The notes beneath the pieces were generated by a model that worked only from the letters and a program-made list of their open reading frames with translations, was not told where the DNA came from and made no database searches. A DNA stretch of 64,000 bases from Neorhizobium populisoli (GTDB taxonomy: Bacteria; Pseudomonadota; Alphaproteobacteria; Rhizobiales; Rhizobiaceae): the NCBI RefSeq assembly GCF_019430945.1, contig NZ_JAHYCB010000004.1:310001-374000 (forward strand), given 5' to 3'. The position numbers were made by a program, and so were the translations under genes. Shown here in pieces: positions 62,500 to 64,000 of the stretch; the first letter of the stretch is position 1, and every line of letters begins with the position of its first letter.

Positions 62500-63546
62500 A
62501 TGGTTGAGTACCGCTATCTGGGGCGCAGTGCGCTCAAAGTATCGCCGATCACGTTGGGCGCCATGATGTTCGGCGAGCAGACGCCGGACGACGTGGCCTT
62601 CCGCATCATCGACAAGGCACGCGAGCAGGGGATCAATTTCATCGACACGGCCGATGTCTACAACGGTGGCGAATCGGAAAGAGTGGTCGGCCGCGGCATC
62701 AAGGCCGATCGCGATGATTGGGTCGTGGCGACGAAGTTCGTCAATTTCCACAAGGGCGGCCCCAATCTTGGCGGTTATTCCCGCAAGTGGGTCTATCAGA
62801 CGGTCGAGAATTCGCTGCGTAATCTGGGCACGGATTACATCGATATCCTTTATCTCCATAAGGCCGTTTTCGATGCTCCGCTGGAGGAGCCGCTGCGCGC
62901 CATTGCCGATCTGATCAAGGCCGGCAAGCTTCGCTATTTCGGCGTTTCCAATTTCCGCGGCTGGCGGATCGCGGAGGTCTCGCATCTCGCCGACCAGCTT
63001 GGCATCGACCGGCCAGTCGCCAGCCAGCCGCTTTACAATATCGTCAACCGCACCGCCGAAGCCGAACAGCTGCCGGCGGCAGCTGCCTATGGTCTCGGTG
63101 TAGTGTCCTACAGCCCGCTGGCGCGCGGCGTGCTGACCGGCAAATACAATATCGGCGAGGCGCCGGCTGCCGATACCCGCGCAGGGCGTGGCGACAAGCG
63201 CATCCATGACGTGGAATTCCGCGAGGAATCGATTGCGATTGCCAAGCAGATCGCCGAGCACGCTCGCGCCAAGGGCATCTCGCCTGCGGATTTCGCGATG
63301 GCCTGGGTGCTCAACAATCAGTTGATCACCTCGGCAATCGCCGGTCCGCGGACCGAAGAGCAGTGGAACAGCTATCTTGGTGCGCTTGATGTGAAGCTCG
63401 ATGCCGAAGACGAGGCGCTGATCAACCGGCTTGTCTCCGCCGGTCACCCCTCCACCCCCGGCTTTACCGACCCGGGCCATCCTGTCGAGGGCCGGGTACC
63501 TGTCGGCGCTCCAGTGCAGGGCGGTCTTCCGTTCGCCCGGTCGTGA
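62500..63546 (+). CDS. Aldo/keto reductase
   Basis: 348 residues from ATG 62500, GGAGAAA ribosome site 5 bases before. TIM-barrel with catalytic tetrad Asp49, Tyr54 (FIDTADVYNGG), Lys79 (VVATKF) and His120 (ILYLHKAVF). NADPH-binding end SAIAGPRTEEQWNSYLGAL. Related to the YajO/Tas-type AKR group, which reduces aldehydes and ketones. Preceded by 245 bases without a gene. Confidence 0.92.
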   Translation: MVEYRYLGRSALKVSPITLGAMMFGEQTPDDVAFRIIDKAREQGINFIDTADVYNGGESERVVGRGIKADRDDWVVATKFVNFHKGGPNLGGYSRKWVYQTVENSLRNLGTDYIDILYLHKAVFDAPLEEPLRAIADLIKAGKLRYFGVSNFRGWRIAEVSHLADQLGIDRPVASQPLYNIVNRTAEAEQLPAAAAYGLGVVSYSPLARGVLTGKYNIGEAPAADTRAGRGDKRIHDVEFREESIAIAKQIAEHARAKGISPADFAMAWVLNNQLITSAIAGPRTEEQWNSYLGALDVKLDAEDEALINRLVSAGHPSTPGFTDPGHPVEGRVPVGAPVQGGLPFARS

Positions 63547-63562
63547 TCTGACAGGTGAGGCG

Positions 63563-63581
63563 GCCCGGAGAAAATCCGGGC
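63563..63581. terminator. Hairpin between convergent genes
   Basis: GCCCGGA / TCCGGGC, 7-bp perfect stem with GAAAA loop, 17 bases past the aldo/keto reductase stop and 41 bases past the end of the convergent GntR gene. Little T run. Confidence 0.5.
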
Positions 63582-63621
63582 CTATCGGTCTTGGTGCGGC
63601 GATGTTCCTATCAGGACGATG

Positions 63622-64000
63622 CTATGGCTTGATCGAACCCCGACGATCGCCCGGTTCGGTGGCGGTTTGGGCAAGCTGCTTCACTTGGCGGAGCGTATTG
63701 CGGCGGCTCTGTTCGAGATGTTTCAGCAAGGCTTCGACGATCCGGGCTTTTTCGCCGGCGATGATCGCGTCGAGAATGTCCTGATGCTCGGCGACCGAGC
63801 GGCCGTATTCGCCGGGTATCGAAACAAAAAGCGTATGCGTCTGGCTGACGATGCGCGCATGAACCTCGGCAATCGTTCGAATTCCCGCTGCGGCTACCAG
63901 CGTGCTGTGAAAGGCGCGGTCGTGGACGAGCGCCTGCGCAAGGTCATCGAGCGACGTACCGTCCGCATAACGACGGTGATTTTCCAGACTGTCTTTCAGA
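63622..64000 (-). CDS. GntR-family regulator (FCD domain), 5' end cut by window
   Basis: The last 126 residues are visible, from LKDSLENHRRYADGTSLDDLAQALVHDRAFHSTLVAAAG to the stop (TAG read from 63624-63622). FCD features: HDRAFHSTLV, HARIVSQTHTLFVSIPGEY and VAEHQDILDAIIAGEKARIVEALLKHLEQS. The DNA-binding half lies beyond the window. Likely regulator of genes further on. Confidence 0.8.
   Translation of the reverse strand, partial: LKDSLENHRRYADGTSLDDLAQALVHDRAFHSTLVAAAGIRTIAEVHARIVSQTHTLFVSIPGEYGRSVAEHQDILDAIIAGEKARIVEALLKHLEQSRRNTLRQVKQLAQTATEPGDRRGSIKP

Overview
The window looks like a piece of an alphaproteobacterial genome of the Rhizobiaceae type (Rhizobium, Agrobacterium, Neorhizobium and relatives). 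Signs of this are uniformly high-GC coding sequence, a fused mrpA/mrpB Na+/H+ antiporter operon, a DUF1612 plasmid-type helix-turn-helix protein, a NodL/LacA-like acetyltransferase, many solute-uptake ABC operons each with its own GntR, LysR or MocR regulator, and several G+C-rich palindromic intergenic repeats of the RIME/REP type. There are no ribosomal genes, tRNAs, transposases, phage genes or CRISPR arrays. It reads as an accessory metabolic region of a chromosome, chromid or megaplasmid. All family names come from reading the translated sequence; no database search was run.

Layout. 1-5875 (minus): an operon for a ureohydrolase, a Tat-exported binding protein, a small membrane protein, a PotABC-type importer and a carbon-nitrogen hydrolase cut by the window edge, with a divergent LysR regulator (6035-6982); this suggests uptake and hydrolysis of a guanidino or polyamine compound. 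7.2-11 kb: an orphan FhuC-like ATPase, an MsbA-like exporter, a DUF2161 nuclease-fold protein and a small Pro/Ala-rich membrane protein. 11.1-13.6 kb: an EamA exporter divergent from a MocR regulator, with a clear palindrome between them. 13.6-14.4 kb: a non-coding block with a perfect 49-bp inverted repeat. 14.4-19.8 kb (minus): GH25 lysozyme lipoprotein, acetyltransferase, SMP-30 lactonase, tryptophan 2,3-dioxygenase and M32 carboxypeptidase. 20-31 kb: a GntR regulator leading a ketopantoate-reductase-like / SDR / M20 peptidase operon, an amidase, two divergent peptide-type binding proteins, a succinylglutamate-desuccinylase-like hydrolase and a signal-less solute-binding-like protein. 31-34.6 kb: DUF1612 protein, glucarate dehydratase and its probable FadR-type regulator. 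34.6-41.7 kb (minus): a complete dipeptide-type ABC operon ending in an M14 metallopeptidase. 42-44.5 kb: Lrp regulator, glutathione transferase, FAH-family hydratase and XRE regulator. 44.6-50.6 kb: mrpA'CDEFG. 50.6-55.2 kb: GAF-GGDEF-EAL protein, an IclR-like fragment, a cyclophilin and a third peptide-type binding protein. 55.2-61.4 kb (minus): FadR regulator, PLP sulfur-amino-acid-type lyase and a CUT1 sugar-type importer. 61.6-64 kb: DUF2026 protein, aldo/keto reductase and a truncated GntR regulator.

How it fits together. Most of the DNA is a set of self-contained scavenging modules: a regulator, a binding protein, permeases and one or a few hydrolases. Three paralogous peptide-type binding proteins (25.8, 27.7 and 53.6 kb) have no permeases of their own and may share a translocator. 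Two unrelated ABC operons (38 and 58 kb) carry copies of the same palindromic repeat exactly between the binding-protein gene and the first permease gene, the same arrangement as the classic malE-malF REP element. Several operator-like inverted repeats lie next to the regulators and offer testable regulons.
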